Assembly (NCBI GenBank): GCA_036489765.1
Contig: DASXFE010000018.1
Location: 1 to 64,000 of the forward strand
Direction of reading: 5' to 3'
Source: DATARH01 sp036489765
GTDB lineage: Bacteria; Pseudomonadota; Alphaproteobacteria; ATCC43930; CGMCC-115725
DNA length: 64,000 nucleotides
Positions 41,048 through 50,897 of this stretch are shown piece after piece. Under the pieces are notes generated by a model. It did no database searches. It saw only the letters and a list, made by a program, of their open reading frames with translations, and had not been told where the DNA came from. Numbering within the stretch: the first letter of the stretch is position 1; the number at the start of each line of letters is the position of its first letter. Made by a program: the position numbers and the translations under genes.

Positions 41048-42055
41048 TCAGTACATATCCGGAGTGATAACGTTTTGCGGATTGTTCGTGAGCAGTGCGG
41101 CACGCATCGTCTCGGCGGATTTGCGGCGCGTATCCATCCACGACTGCGGCGTCAGCCAGGCCGAATGCGGGGTGATCACGAGCCGGCCTTCGAGCCACTC
41201 CTCACGGGCGCGGTAGGCGCGCAGCAATTCGGGGATCGGCTCGACCGGCGGTTCGACCGGCAGCACGTCGAGGCCCGCACCGGCAATGTGGCCGCTCTTC
41301 AATAGCTTGTAGAGGGCGTCGAGATCGAGGATCGGCCCGCGCGCGTCGTTGACCACGACCGCGCCTTGCGGCAGCAGCGAGAGCTGGTCATAGCCGAGCA
41401 GGCCCTTGGTCTCGACCGTCAGCGGCGTGTGGATCGAGAGGGTGTTGGTCTGGCGCAGCAAATCCTCGAGCGTCGCCGCGCGTTCGATACCGAGGCCGAG
41501 CTCGTGCCCGTTCGGGTGCTTCGGGTCGTAGAAAACGACGCGGAAATTGAACGCCTTGGCCCTCAGCGCCACGGCCGTGCCGATGCGGCCCAAGCCGACG
41601 ATGCCGAAGGTTTGCGTGCCGAGCCGCTCGATCAGCGGGTTCTGGAACGAGCGCCACGGCTCCGGCGGGTTGTGGCGCTGGTATTCGTGGTGCAGGAGGA
41701 TGCCGCGCCGCAGGCACAGCGCCAGCGCGACCGCGTGGTCGGCGACCTCGGTGGTGCCGTAGTCCGGCACGTTGCAGACGAGGATGTTCCGCGCCGCCAT
41801 CGCCGGCCGGTCGAGCTTGTCGTAGCCGACCCCCATCCGCACGATGCAGCGCAGATTCGGGAAGCGCGCGAGATCGGCGCCGGTCACCCCGAACCCCATG
41901 ATCATCAGCCCGTCCGCGGAAGCGCAATCGGCGTCGCTCAATTCCGACAGCGCATTCAGGTCGCGCTTTACGATGTTGACGTCGGCCCCGAAGACGCCGC
42001 GCTCCATCTCGTCGGGTTGCTGGCGGGCTTCGGGATAAAGCACGGTGATCGGCAT
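41048..42055 (-). CDS. D-2-hydroxyacid dehydrogenase family protein (CtBP-like)
   Basis: This 335-residue NAD(H)-dependent enzyme has the Rossmann motif GIVGLGRIGTAV, the catalytic Arg in NDARGPILD, Glu in LDVLPVEPP and His in ITPHSAWLT. MPITVLYPEARQQPDEM at the start resembles the C-terminal-binding-protein-like branch. The substrate cannot be predicted. It is on the - strand with a Gfo/Idh oxidoreductase 36 bases upstream; the two probably form a sugar- or polyol-acid catabolic pair. Confidence 0.85.
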   Translation of the reverse strand: MPITVLYPEARQQPDEMERGVFGADVNIVKRDLNALSELSDADCASADGLMIMGFGVTGADLARFPNLRCIVRMGVGYDKLDRPAMAARNILVCNVPDYGTTEVADHAVALALCLRRGILLHHEYQRHNPPEPWRSFQNPLIERLGTQTFGIVGLGRIGTAVALRAKAFNFRVVFYDPKHPNGHELGLGIERAATLEDLLRQTNTLSIHTPLTVETKGLLGYDQLSLLPQGAVVVNDARGPILDLDALYKLLKSGHIAGAGLDVLPVEPPVEPIPELLRAYRAREEWLEGRLVITPHSAWLTPQSWMDTRRKSAETMRAALLTNNPQNVITPDMY

Positions 42056-42091
42056 GAGGATTGTCCTTTCGTCGGCAACTGGCGATGGCGA

Positions 42092-43105
42092 CTAGTCGTT
42101 GGCGACCCGGACCGGACGGCCGCTTGTCGCGGATTGCACGATCGCCTCGAACACGGCGCAGCCGTGGAGGATCTGGTCGGGCGGGATCGGATAGGCGGGA
42201 CCGCCAGAGATCGCGGCGGCGAAGGCCTCCAGCTCGGCCAGGAGTGCGTTGAAGCCTTTGCCTTCGGTGATCTCGGACGGCAGCGCGGCGTTGCGTCCGG
42301 GCTGGCGCTCCGCCGGGGTCGGGGTGACATGGAGGTCGAGGTTCGGCGTCTTGAGCTCGGCCATACCCTTGGTGCCGAAGACGGCGAGGCGATAGCTGAC
42401 CGTCGTCACCAGCGAGCACACCAGCGTCGCCGCCATCCCGTTCCTGAGCCCGAACATGACGCTCGTCGTGTCGTCGGCGGCATAGGAGACGGCGCGGCGC
42501 AGGCTCTTGGCATACACCTCGTCGATTTCGCCGTAGTGGTGAATGAGGGCGTCGACGTTGTGAAGGCCGAGCGCCGTCATCCCGCCGGCCGGCGCCTCGT
42601 CGGCGGTCGCCCGCCACGACTCCCCGGCCATGAAGATCCCGGCCGGTGTGTTCTGCTCGGCATAGCAATGCGCGATCGTGCCCAGCGCGCCTGTGTCGAT
42701 TCGCGACTTCAGCGCCTTCATGTTCGGATGAAACCGGCGCGGATAGGCGACCCCGACCGCGATTCCGGCTCGCGCCGCGGCGTCCAGCGCCCGTGCGGCG
42801 CTCCGCCGGTCGAGCGCGAACGGCTTCTCCATAAAGACCGGTTTTCCCGCCGCCGCGGCGCGCTCGACCTGCGCTGTGTGCTCGCTGTGCGGCGTCGCGC
42901 AGACGATCGCGTCGACGTCGCTGCGGGCCAGCACCGCATCAAGGTCGTCATAGAGCGCGATGCCCTTTTCCGCGCAAAACGCCTCGGCCTTGGATCGCGT
43001 GCGGGTGACGCCGGCGGTAAACTGGATCACGGTGCTGTTGCCCTGCACCGCATTGACCAGCATCCGCCCCCAATGCCCGATGCCGACGATCGCCGCCCGG
43101 ATCAT
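42092..43105 (-). CDS. Gfo/Idh/MocA family oxidoreductase
   Basis: This 337-residue protein has the NAD(P)-binding start RAAIVGIGHWGRMLVN, the catalytic FMEKPFALD near residue 95 and a substrate-binding domain with HNVDALIHHYGEI. The Gfo/Idh/MocA family oxidises sugars or polyols. It lies upstream of the hydroxyacid dehydrogenase on the - strand. The 151-base gap to ppk is divergent and probably holds both promoters. Confidence 0.87.
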   Translation of the reverse strand: MIRAAIVGIGHWGRMLVNAVQGNSTVIQFTAGVTRTRSKAEAFCAEKGIALYDDLDAVLARSDVDAIVCATPHSEHTAQVERAAAAGKPVFMEKPFALDRRSAARALDAAARAGIAVGVAYPRRFHPNMKALKSRIDTGALGTIAHCYAEQNTPAGIFMAGESWRATADEAPAGGMTALGLHNVDALIHHYGEIDEVYAKSLRRAVSYAADDTTSVMFGLRNGMAATLVCSLVTTVSYRLAVFGTKGMAELKTPNLDLHVTPTPAERQPGRNAALPSEITEGKGFNALLAELEAFAAAISGGPAYPIPPDQILHGCAVFEAIVQSATSGRPVRVAND

Positions 43106-43256
43106 CCCACGCTTCCTCCCGCAACCTTCTCATGACGTTCTACACCGAGGCTGCGGGCGACCACCACGCTCCGTTTTCGCCCCAGGCATGACAGCGTCGT
43201 CACCGGGCTGTAGACTTATCGTGGCAAAGGGGGTTCGCCGGAACCGGAGGGTGCGG

Positions 43257-45392
43257 GTGAACACGAGCGCGCAAATCGTCGATCTGCGAACGGTGGAGGG
43301 GCCGCCGCCGGGTCGATTCATCAACCGCGAGCTGTCGTGGCTCGCCTTCAACGAGCGCGTCCTGGCCGAGGCCGAGAACCGCAACCACCCGCTGTTGGAG
43401 CGGCTGCGCTTTCTGTCGATCTCGGCGAGCAATCTCGACGAGTTCTATATGGTCCGCGTCGCCGGGCTTAAGGCGCATCACCTCGCCGGCATCAAGAGCA
43501 TCAGCCAGGACGGGATGACCCCGGCGCAGCAGCTGGAAGCCATCGGGGTGCGCGCCGGGAGGCTGATGCACGACCAGCAGTTGATCTGGCTGCAGTTGCT
43601 GCGCGAGCTCGGCACCGAAGGGATCGCCGTCGTCGAGCCGACCGATCTCGAACCGGGTGACCGCGCCTGGCTCGAAGAACGGTTCATGGCCGATATCTTC
43701 CCGATCCTGACGCCGCTGGCGATGGATCCGGCACACCCGTTTCCGTTCGTCCAGAATCGCGGGTTCGGCCTCGCGCTCGAATTGGAACGGGTCAGCGATT
43801 CGATCCGGCTGCAGGCGCTGATCCTGATCCCAAGCTCGGTCGACCGCTTCATCCGCCTGCCCGGCACGCGGATGCGCTACCTGCCGGTCGAGCAGGTGAT
43901 CGCGCTCTTCCTGGACCGGCTGTTCCCCGGCTTTGCGGTGATCGCCCGTGGCGTCTTCCGCGTCCTGCGCGACAGCGAGGTCGAGATCGAGGAAGAGGCC
44001 GAGGACCTCGTCCGCCTGTTCGAGACGGCGCTGAAGCGGCGGCGGCGCGGGCATGTGATCCATCTCGCGATCGACGCGCAGATGCCGGCGGTTTTGCGCG
44101 GGTTCTTGAGCGAGAAGCTCGACGCGGCGCCGTCCGAGGTGTTCGAGACCGCCGGCATCCTCGGTCTCGACGCGATGTCGGAGCTCATTACCGACGAGCG
44201 GTCCGATCTCGTCTTCCCGCCCTATAACGCCCGCTTTCCGGAGCGGATTCGCGATTTCGGTGGCGATTGCTTCGCCGCGATCCGGCAAAAGGACATTATC
44301 GTCCACCATCCGTATGAGAGCTTCGACGTCGTCGTCCAGTTTCTGGACCAGGCGTCGCGCGACCCGGCGGTGGTGGCGATCAAGCAGACGCTCTACCGCA
44401 CCAGCGCCGACAGCCCGATCGTGCACACGCTGGCCGAAGCGGCCGAGGCCGGAAAGTCGGTCACCGCGATGATCGAGCTCAAAGCGCGGTTCGACGAGGA
44501 GGCCAACATCCGCTGGGCTCGCGACCTCGAGCGGGCCGGAGTGCAGGTCGTCTATGGCTTCATGCAGTTGAAGACGCACGCCAAGGTATCGCTGGTGGTG
44601 CGGCGCGAGGGCGGCGAGCTGCGCTCCTACGTGCATTTCGGCACCGGCAACTACCACCCCTATACGGCCAAGGTTTACACCGACCTGTCGTTCTTCACCG
44701 CCGACCCGGTGCTGTGCCAGGACGCGGCGCGGCTGTTCAACTTCATGACCGGCTATGCGCGGCCGGCGAGCCTCGACAAGATCGCCGTCGCGCCGATCAA
44801 CATCCGCTCGCGCCTGACGGAATTGATCGAGGCCGAGATCGAGCACGCCCGTGCCGGCCGGCCGGCGCAGATCTGGGCCAAGCTCAATGCGCTCGTCGAT
44901 CCCGCGATCATCGAGTCGCTGTACCAGGCGTCGCAGGCGGGGGTGTCGATCGACCTTGTCGTCCGCGGGATCTGCTGCCTGAGGCCGGGGGTGCCGGGGC
45001 TCTCCGAGAACATCCGGGTCAAGAGCATCATCGGGCGGTTTCTGGAGCATGGCCGCGTGGTCTGCTTCGGCAATGGCAACCGGCTGCCGTCGGACCAGGC
45101 ACTCGTCTTCATCAGCTCGGCCGACTGGATGCCGCGCAATTTCGATGGCCGTGTCGAGGCGCTGGTGCCGATCGAGAACCTGACCGTGCACCGCCAAGTG
45201 CTCGACGAGATCATGGTTGCCAACCTGCGCGACACGCTGTCGACCTGGAACCTCGCCGGCAATGGCAGCTATACGCGCGCCGCGACCGACGAGGAGCGCT
45301 TCTCGGCCCATACCTACTTCATGACCAACCCGAGCCTGTCGGGACGGGGCAAGGCGCTCAGGCGGCGGCAGCCCCGCCTGGTGGCGCGCTAG
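43257..45392 (+). CDS. ppk: Polyphosphate kinase 1
   Basis: Ppk makes long polyphosphate chains from ATP. The 711-residue protein has FINRELSWLAFNERVLAEA, HHPYESFDVVVQFLDQA and the phosphorylated His region YVHFGTGNYHPYTAKVYTDL, followed by LYQASQAGVSIDLVVRG. The GTG at 43257 follows GGAGG by six bases; GTG 43221 and 43251 are in-frame alternatives. ppx follows 36 bases later, forming the standard polyphosphate pair. Confidence 0.96.
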   Translation: MNTSAQIVDLRTVEGPPPGRFINRELSWLAFNERVLAEAENRNHPLLERLRFLSISASNLDEFYMVRVAGLKAHHLAGIKSISQDGMTPAQQLEAIGVRAGRLMHDQQLIWLQLLRELGTEGIAVVEPTDLEPGDRAWLEERFMADIFPILTPLAMDPAHPFPFVQNRGFGLALELERVSDSIRLQALILIPSSVDRFIRLPGTRMRYLPVEQVIALFLDRLFPGFAVIARGVFRVLRDSEVEIEEEAEDLVRLFETALKRRRRGHVIHLAIDAQMPAVLRGFLSEKLDAAPSEVFETAGILGLDAMSELITDERSDLVFPPYNARFPERIRDFGGDCFAAIRQKDIIVHHPYESFDVVVQFLDQASRDPAVVAIKQTLYRTSADSPIVHTLAEAAEAGKSVTAMIELKARFDEEANIRWARDLERAGVQVVYGFMQLKTHAKVSLVVRREGGELRSYVHFGTGNYHPYTAKVYTDLSFFTADPVLCQDAARLFNFMTGYARPASLDKIAVAPINIRSRLTELIEAEIEHARAGRPAQIWAKLNALVDPAIIESLYQASQAGVSIDLVVRGICCLRPGVPGLSENIRVKSIIGRFLEHGRVVCFGNGNRLPSDQALVFISSADWMPRNFDGRVEALVPIENLTVHRQVLDEIMVANLRDTLSTWNLAGNGSYTRAATDEERFSAHTYFMTNPSLSGRGKALRRRQPRLVAR

Positions 45393-45428
45393 AGGAGCCG
45401 ATCACCGCTTGCCGATGTTGGTGGACTG

Positions 45429-46946
45429 ATGCCCGACCGCGCCCCGACGCTTCCCGCCGGCCGCATCGCGGTGGTCGATGTCGGCTCCAACTCGCTGCGC
45501 CTTGTCGTCTTCGAGCGGCTTGGCGAGGCGTTGATGCCGTTGCTCAACGAAAAGGTCATGTGCGGCCTCGCCCGCGGCATCGCGCGGAGCGGGCGGCTCA
45601 ACCGCGACGGCGTCCAGCTCGCCTACGCCAATGTCCAGCGTTTCGTCGCGCTGGCGCGGGCGCTGCAGGTCGACCATCTGGCCGTAATCGCCACCGCCGC
45701 GGTGCGCGACGCCAAGGACGGCGCCGGGTTTGCAGCGGAGCTCGAACGCCGCAACGGGATCGAGGTCCGCGTCATCGACGGCACCGAGGAGGCGCGGCTG
45801 TCGGCCCTCGGCGTGCTGGCCGGCATCCCGAATGCGGACGGCGTCGCCGCCGATCTCGGCGGCGGTAGCGTCGAGCTCGTCGAGATCGGCGGCGGGGATG
45901 GCCGGCCGGCGATCGGATCGGGCGTGACCCTGCCGCTCGGGCCGCTGCGGCTCGGCGAGCTTGGCGACAGTCGCAAGGCCATCGTCGAAACCATCGACCG
46001 CACGATCGCCGAGGCGCCGGTGCTGCGCGCGGTCGCGGGGCGCAGCCTCTACCTCGTCGGCGGTGCGTGGCGCGCCATCGCGCGGCTGCACATGGAGCAG
46101 GTGCACTATCCGCTCCACATCATCCATCAATACGCGATCGGCCGGAGCCAAGCCGACGGGTTCCTCGAACTCGTCGCGCGCCTGTCGCGCCGGTCGCTCG
46201 AGCAGATCACGACGATCAATCGCAAGCGCCTCGAGGTCGTGCCGCTCGCGGCGACGATCCTGCGCCGGCTGATCGCGGTCGGCCGACCCGAGCGCGTGGT
46301 CTTTTCCGCCTTTGGGCTGCGCGAGGGCTACGCCTACGGCCTGTTGCCGAGCGAGCATCCGGTCGATCCGCTGATCGCCGCGTGTTCGGGCATGGCTGAG
46401 GGGCGGGGGCGGTTCCACACCGACGGCGACCGGCTGCAGCTCTGGATCGCACCGCTCTTCCCCGGTCTGCCGGCGGGCTCGCGGCGACTGCACCGCGCCG
46501 TCTGCTGGCTCAGCGACCTGGGCTGGATGGAGCACCCTGACTATCGCGCCGAGCACGCCTTTACCCGTAGCCTCAGGATGCCGGTCGGCGCGATCGACCA
46601 TGCCGAACGAGTGTTCATCGCCGCTGCCTTGCACACCCGATACGGCGGCGCCGCAGACGATACGGTCCGCCTGGCGACGGCGCCGCTGCTCAATGCCTCG
46701 ATGGCCGCCGAATCGCGCGCGCTGGGCCTCGCCCTGCGCCTCGCCTATACGCTGTGCGGCGGCGCGCTCGATCTCCTCGCCGAGGTTCGCCTTGTGCGCG
46801 AGGCGGACTCGCTGATCCTAGAGTTGCCGGAAGCCGGCGGCCTTCTCCTCGGCGAGGCCGTCGAACGCCGCCTTGCCGCGCTCGGCCGCGCTCTTAACCT
46901 CGGCCAGCGGTCGGTCCGCTATCGGGCCGCCGCGTTAGCCTCGTAG
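45429..46946 (+). CDS. ppx: Exopolyphosphatase / guanosine pentaphosphate phosphohydrolase
   Basis: Ppx/GppA hydrolyses terminal polyphosphate and possibly pppGpp. The 505-residue protein has the actin-fold VVDVGSNSLRLVVFE and AADLGGGSVELVEI, the VGGAWRAIARLHM segment, and a long C-terminal domain with HD-like features (LPAGSRRLHRAVCWLSDLGW). It follows ppk and overlaps the convergent APC permease by 12 bases. Confidence 0.93.
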   Translation: MPDRAPTLPAGRIAVVDVGSNSLRLVVFERLGEALMPLLNEKVMCGLARGIARSGRLNRDGVQLAYANVQRFVALARALQVDHLAVIATAAVRDAKDGAGFAAELERRNGIEVRVIDGTEEARLSALGVLAGIPNADGVAADLGGGSVELVEIGGGDGRPAIGSGVTLPLGPLRLGELGDSRKAIVETIDRTIAEAPVLRAVAGRSLYLVGGAWRAIARLHMEQVHYPLHIIHQYAIGRSQADGFLELVARLSRRSLEQITTINRKRLEVVPLAATILRRLIAVGRPERVVFSAFGLREGYAYGLLPSEHPVDPLIAACSGMAEGRGRFHTDGDRLQLWIAPLFPGLPAGSRRLHRAVCWLSDLGWMEHPDYRAEHAFTRSLRMPVGAIDHAERVFIAAALHTRYGGAADDTVRLATAPLLNASMAAESRALGLALRLAYTLCGGALDLLAEVRLVREADSLILELPEAGGLLLGEAVERRLAALGRALNLGQRSVRYRAAALAS

Positions 46947-48317
46947 GCGTCGCAGCACATACGGCACGATCCCGATCGCGATGGTGCCGATCCCGACGAT
47001 ATTGGTCGTCAGGTCGAAGGTCGGGATGCTGTCGGCGGCGATAAAGATGCAGAACCCGGCGCCGAAGAGGGGCCAAGCGAAAAGGAAGATGAAATTCCCG
47101 GCCGATTTGCGCGCCGCCCCTCGGAAATACCAGGCGCAGGCAAGCCCGCCGATCCCGTAATAGAACGCGATCTGGAACCCGATCGCGCTGATCGAATCGT
47201 CGATGACCGCCTTGATCCCCGGCAGGTACGACGACAGGAACAGTAACGCGAGACCGAGCACCGTGATGATGACCGTCGCGAGCAGCGGCGTCTGGTAGTG
47301 CGGGTGCAGCCGGGCGTAGCGGCCGTGCAGCGCGCCGTCGCGGCCCATCGCGAACATCGTCCGGGTGAATTGCAGGATCGAGGTTTCGAGCGTCCCGACC
47401 GTGCTGAGCATCACCGCGATCACGGCGAGATAGCTCCACGGCGCCGGCAGCAATCTCCCGGCGACGACAAAGACGATGTTGATCCCGGCGCTCTTGATTT
47501 CCGCGTCGCTCAGCACCGCAAGTGCGAGCGCGGCGAAACCGGTGAGCAGCGCGATGATGGCAACGACCGCGAGAAGGCTGCCGAGCCCGGCGAGCCGGCC
47601 GCCGTCGCGGGTTTCCTCATTCAGGTTGACCGTGACGTCCCACCCGCTCAGCGCGAAGAGCGCGACGAGCGCGCCGCTGGTGAAGAGGGACGGGGTCATG
47701 CCCGCGCCGACGAACCAGCCGAATGACACGGGCCGGGCCGAGGCTAAATCGGGGCGGAACGCCGCGATGGCGATCAAAAGCGCCAGCACGCCTGCCTCCA
47801 CCACGGTGAAGGCGATCTGTGTGTAACTGGTGAGCTTGATGCCCTTGGCGACGATGCCGCCGATCGCGATGAGCCAGCCGGCCGCAACAAGGGTCACCGC
47901 GGTCTGGTTGTCGACGAGGCCCGGCGCGAAGATCTGCAAGGTCCCAGTCGCGGCCGGCAAGGTGCCGGAGACCATGAAGAGCACCGACCCGACAATCACC
48001 GACCAGCCGGTAAAGAATCCTAGCGCCGGCGAGAACACGCTCGATACCCAGGCGTAGGTCGCGCCCGCATTGACCTCGACCCGGTTGAGATGGCGGAATG
48101 CGAAGACGACGCCGAACATGACGACACCGCAATAGAAGAGCGACGCCGGCGCCAGCACGCCGACCGCGCCCACCAGCGACACCGTGCTGACGGCGACCGA
48201 ATAGGCGGGGCCGCTTCCGGCGACTCCCATGATGACGGATTCGCCGAGCCCGAGCGCGTCGGCGCGCAAGGCATGCTCGGCTGGCGCGCGCTCCGAAGGT
48301 GCAGAGCTCAGATCCAT
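46935..48317 (-). CDS. APC superfamily amino-acid permease
   Basis: This 460-residue membrane protein has about 12 predicted helices and an APC-type N-terminus (GLGESVIMGVAGSGPAYSVA with the glycine-rich first helix). A central PSLFTSGALVALFALSGWDV and a cytoplasmic loop (NLNEETRDGG) also fit. The substrate, probably an amino acid or related amine, is not determinable. It is convergent with ppx and lies six bases downstream of rnd on the same strand. Confidence 0.85.
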   Translation of the reverse strand: MDLSSAPSERAPAEHALRADALGLGESVIMGVAGSGPAYSVAVSTVSLVGAVGVLAPASLFYCGVVMFGVVFAFRHLNRVEVNAGATYAWVSSVFSPALGFFTGWSVIVGSVLFMVSGTLPAATGTLQIFAPGLVDNQTAVTLVAAGWLIAIGGIVAKGIKLTSYTQIAFTVVEAGVLALLIAIAAFRPDLASARPVSFGWFVGAGMTPSLFTSGALVALFALSGWDVTVNLNEETRDGGRLAGLGSLLAVVAIIALLTGFAALALAVLSDAEIKSAGINIVFVVAGRLLPAPWSYLAVIAVMLSTVGTLETSILQFTRTMFAMGRDGALHGRYARLHPHYQTPLLATVIITVLGLALLFLSSYLPGIKAVIDDSISAIGFQIAFYYGIGGLACAWYFRGAARKSAGNFIFLFAWPLFGAGFCIFIAADSIPTFDLTTNIVGIGTIAIGIVPYVLRRLRG

Positions 48318-48323
48318 CGGCTC

Positions 48324-49493
48324 TTACGCCGCTTCACCCTTGCTTTCGAGCGAGACGAGCTGGATGCGGTTGCGGCCGGCGGTCAGCGCCAGTTTGCCGT
48401 GCTTCAGCGCCAGCGCGTCGGCGCCGAACACGTCGCGGCGCCAGCCGGTGAGGGCGCGCACGTCGGCGTCGTCGTCGGCGGCGATCGCCTCGATGTCGTC
48501 GGCCGAGGCGACGAGTTTTTGCGCGACCGCGAAATCCTCGCAGCGCTGCTTGAGCAGCACCCGGAGCAGCTCGACCAGCGGGCCGAGACCGGGCGGGTTC
48601 TCGGCCTTTTGCGGCAGCGCGGCGGGCGGGTCGGGGTCGGCGATCCCTTCCGCGACCGCATCGAGGATCTCGCGGCCGAGGCGGCCCTCGGCGACGCCTT
48701 TCGGCAGGCTCCGCGTGCGGGCGAGTTGTTCGATCGCGCGCGGCGCGTGGCTCGCGATCTCGATCAGCGCCTCGTCGCGCAAGAGCCGCCCACGCGGCAG
48801 ATCGCGCTGCTGCGCCGCGCTTTCGCGCCACGCCGCCAGCGCCCGCAAGACGCCGAGGAACTTCTTGTCGGCCCGCCCGCGCAACTTGAACCGCCGCCAT
48901 GCCTCAGCCGGCTCGGCCCGGTAGATCGCCGGGTCGACGAGCCCCGCGATTTCCTCGGCAAACCATTCGGTGCGGTCGTTCTGCGCCAGACGCTGCCGCA
49001 ACCGCTCGTAAGCCGTGCGCAGGTGGACGACGTCGGCGAGCCCATAGTCGATCTGGCGCTGGGTCAGCGGCCGCTGCGCCCAGTCGGTAAAGCGCGAGGC
49101 CTTGTCGAGGTTGACCCCGGCGAGCTTCTTGACCAGCGTCTCGTAGCTGACCGAATCGCCGAACCCGCACACCATCGCCGCGACCTGCGTGTCGAACACG
49201 GGCGTCGGGACCGAGCCCATGCGCTGGAAAAAGATTTCGAGGTCTTGGCGCGCTGCGTGAAACACCTTGAGGATCGTCGGCTCGGCCATCAGCACATGGA
49301 GCGGCGCGAGGTCGATCCCCTCGGCGAGCGCATCGATCGCGACCGCCTCGTCGGGCCCTGCGACCTGCACCAGGCACAGAATCGGCCAGTAGGTGCGCTC
49401 GCGCATGAACTCGGTGTCGACGGTCACAAACTCGACGCCGCGCTGCCGTCCGCAAAACGCGGCGAGCGCCTCGGTATCCGTGATCAGGCTCAT
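48324..49493 (-). CDS. rnd: Ribonuclease D
   Basis: RNase D trims tRNA 3' ends. The 389-residue protein has the DEDD exonuclease motifs: FVTVDTEFMRERTYWPIL at the start, DLEIFFQRMG, and YGLADVVHLRTAYERL, and a C-terminal HRDC domain containing LGVLRALAAWRESAAQQRDL. Its direction is shared with the downstream permease. The upstream region holds the second palindromic repeat and the nitronate monooxygenase gene. Confidence 0.93.
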   Translation of the reverse strand: MSLITDTEALAAFCGRQRGVEFVTVDTEFMRERTYWPILCLVQVAGPDEAVAIDALAEGIDLAPLHVLMAEPTILKVFHAARQDLEIFFQRMGSVPTPVFDTQVAAMVCGFGDSVSYETLVKKLAGVNLDKASRFTDWAQRPLTQRQIDYGLADVVHLRTAYERLRQRLAQNDRTEWFAEEIAGLVDPAIYRAEPAEAWRRFKLRGRADKKFLGVLRALAAWRESAAQQRDLPRGRLLRDEALIEIASHAPRAIEQLARTRSLPKGVAEGRLGREILDAVAEGIADPDPPAALPQKAENPPGLGPLVELLRVLLKQRCEDFAVAQKLVASADDIEAIAADDDADVRALTGWRRDVFGADALALKHGKLALTAGRNRIQLVSLESKGEAA

Positions 49494-49560
49494 TGCCCGA
49501 CAGTCTACAACGGATTGCGCCGGTGCAGTAGATGCGGACTAGATGTCGCGGCTCGGTTAA

Positions 49561-49635
49561 TAGGGCGGAAGAGTGGAGCGCTTTTCCGCTTTGAGGCCTC
49601 CGTGACGGCGGAATGCGCTTCGCTTTTCCGCCCTA
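49561..49635. repeat. Palindromic intergenic repeat, copy 2 (TAGGGCGG ... CCGCCCTA)
   Basis: A 75-base element between rnd and the nitronate monooxygenase gene with the same TAGGGCGG and CCGCCCTA ends as the copy at 35392-35470. The interior contains GGAGCGCTTTTCCGC and GCGCTTCGCTTTTCC, which can fold as two hairpins. It lies a few bases downstream of the monooxygenase stop. Confidence 0.6.
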
Positions 49636-49640
49636 CGACA

Positions 49641-50723
49641 TCACGGCAGCAACGCCAGCGCCTCTTCCCACAATCGCGTGACAATCGCCCCGGCGGGCTC
49701 GGCACGGGCGAGGTGGGCGGATTGGCCGGCCCAGGCTTGCATGCGCTGGACGTCGCCGGCGCGGGTGGCGGTCTCGCGCATCGGCGCGGTCAGGCTGCGC
49801 TGGACCGGGTAGGGCGCCGGGCGCGGACTTTCCGCCGCCGCGGCGGCGCGCGCGTAATCGGTCGCGATCGCCCGCCCAAGCCGGCCCGAAAACGCTCGCG
49901 TCGGCACTGTCGCCTCGGGCTCCAGCTCCACCATCGCGTCGGCCCAGGCCTTGTTGGTGCCGGCTTCGGGCGACCGCAAGAGCCCGGTGCCGACCTGCAC
50001 CGCGCTCGCCCCCAGCGTCAGCGCCGCGGCGACCCCGCGCCCGTCGGCGATTCCGCCCGCGGCGATCAGCGGCACCGAGATCTTGTCCGCGAGACGCGGC
50101 AGCAGCGCGAAGAGCCCGACCGCCTGCGCCTCGGCCATGTCGCCATCGAAGGCGCCGCGGTGGCCGCCGGCCTCGGCCCCCTGGGCGATGATCGCGTCGG
50201 CGCCGGCGGCCTCGGCCTCGCGGGCCTCTGCAAGGGTCGTCGCGCAGGCGAACCAGGCGATGCCGCGCGCCTTCAATTCGGCGACGAATGCGGGCGGGAA
50301 GAGCCCCATGATCGAAGACACGATCCGCGGCGCCGCGGCGAGCAGCGCCTCGCATTGTGGTGCGAAATCGAGCGGCACGACATCGCCCGCGCTCTCCGGC
50401 ACCGCCGGCCCCCACTCGCCGAGAAACTCGCGCATCTGCGCTTCCCGGGCGGGGTCGCGGACCGGCGCCGGGTCGGGGATCCACAGATTGATCTGAAAGC
50501 TGCCGTTGCTCTGACCGCGAAATCCGGCTGCCCACTCGCCGATGCCGGCTGGGGTGGTGGTCAAGGCGCCGAGCGCGCCGAGGCCGCCGGCATTGGCGAC
50601 CGCCGCGGCGAGCGCGACCGGACAATTCCCCGCCATCGGCGCCATCAGGATTGGAACCCTGAGCCCGTATCGCCGACAGAATTCGTCGGCGCGGCCGCGC
50701 GCCGTCCTTGCCTGTTGCGCCAT
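49641..50723 (-). CDS. Nitronate monooxygenase family flavoprotein
   Basis: This 360-residue protein is an FMN TIM-barrel of the nitronate monooxygenase / 2-nitropropane dioxygenase family. It has VPILMAPMAGNCPVALAAAV, a conserved GADAIIAQGAEAGGHRGAF and VPLIAAGGIADGRGVAAAL with the phosphate-binding ASAVQVGTGLLRS. The true substrate may be propionate-3-nitronate or another nitronate. ATG 50723 starts the conserved N-terminus; the long open frame further upstream is non-coding. It is divergent from aspS. Confidence 0.88.
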   Translation of the reverse strand: MAQQARTARGRADEFCRRYGLRVPILMAPMAGNCPVALAAAVANAGGLGALGALTTTPAGIGEWAAGFRGQSNGSFQINLWIPDPAPVRDPAREAQMREFLGEWGPAVPESAGDVVPLDFAPQCEALLAAAPRIVSSIMGLFPPAFVAELKARGIAWFACATTLAEAREAEAAGADAIIAQGAEAGGHRGAFDGDMAEAQAVGLFALLPRLADKISVPLIAAGGIADGRGVAAALTLGASAVQVGTGLLRSPEAGTNKAWADAMVELEPEATVPTRAFSGRLGRAIATDYARAAAAAESPRPAPYPVQRSLTAPMRETATRAGDVQRMQAWAGQSAHLARAEPAGAIVTRLWEEALALLP

Positions 50724-50897
50724 TCCACCCTCGATCCTCTTACCGGGGCCACAATCGATCCGTGGCGGCCGCAAGAAAAGACGATTTGTTCCATTCGGTG
50801 CTGTCGCTGGGCGCGAGAACCCTGCGCTTCCTTGACAATCGTGCCTGTTCCTGTCGTTTTCGCCGCTCATTCCGAGCGAAAGCGGATTTCCGTCCCG

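Noticed and set aside
41366..43135. A 589-codon + strand frame over the dehydrogenase genes
   Set aside because: Shadow of the opposite-strand dehydrogenase and Gfo/Idh genes, whose catalytic motifs are intact.
48090..50897. Long N-terminal extension of the aspS frame
   Set aside because: The extra 930 codons run through rnd and the monooxygenase region on the opposite strand; the conserved AspRS start is at 50898.
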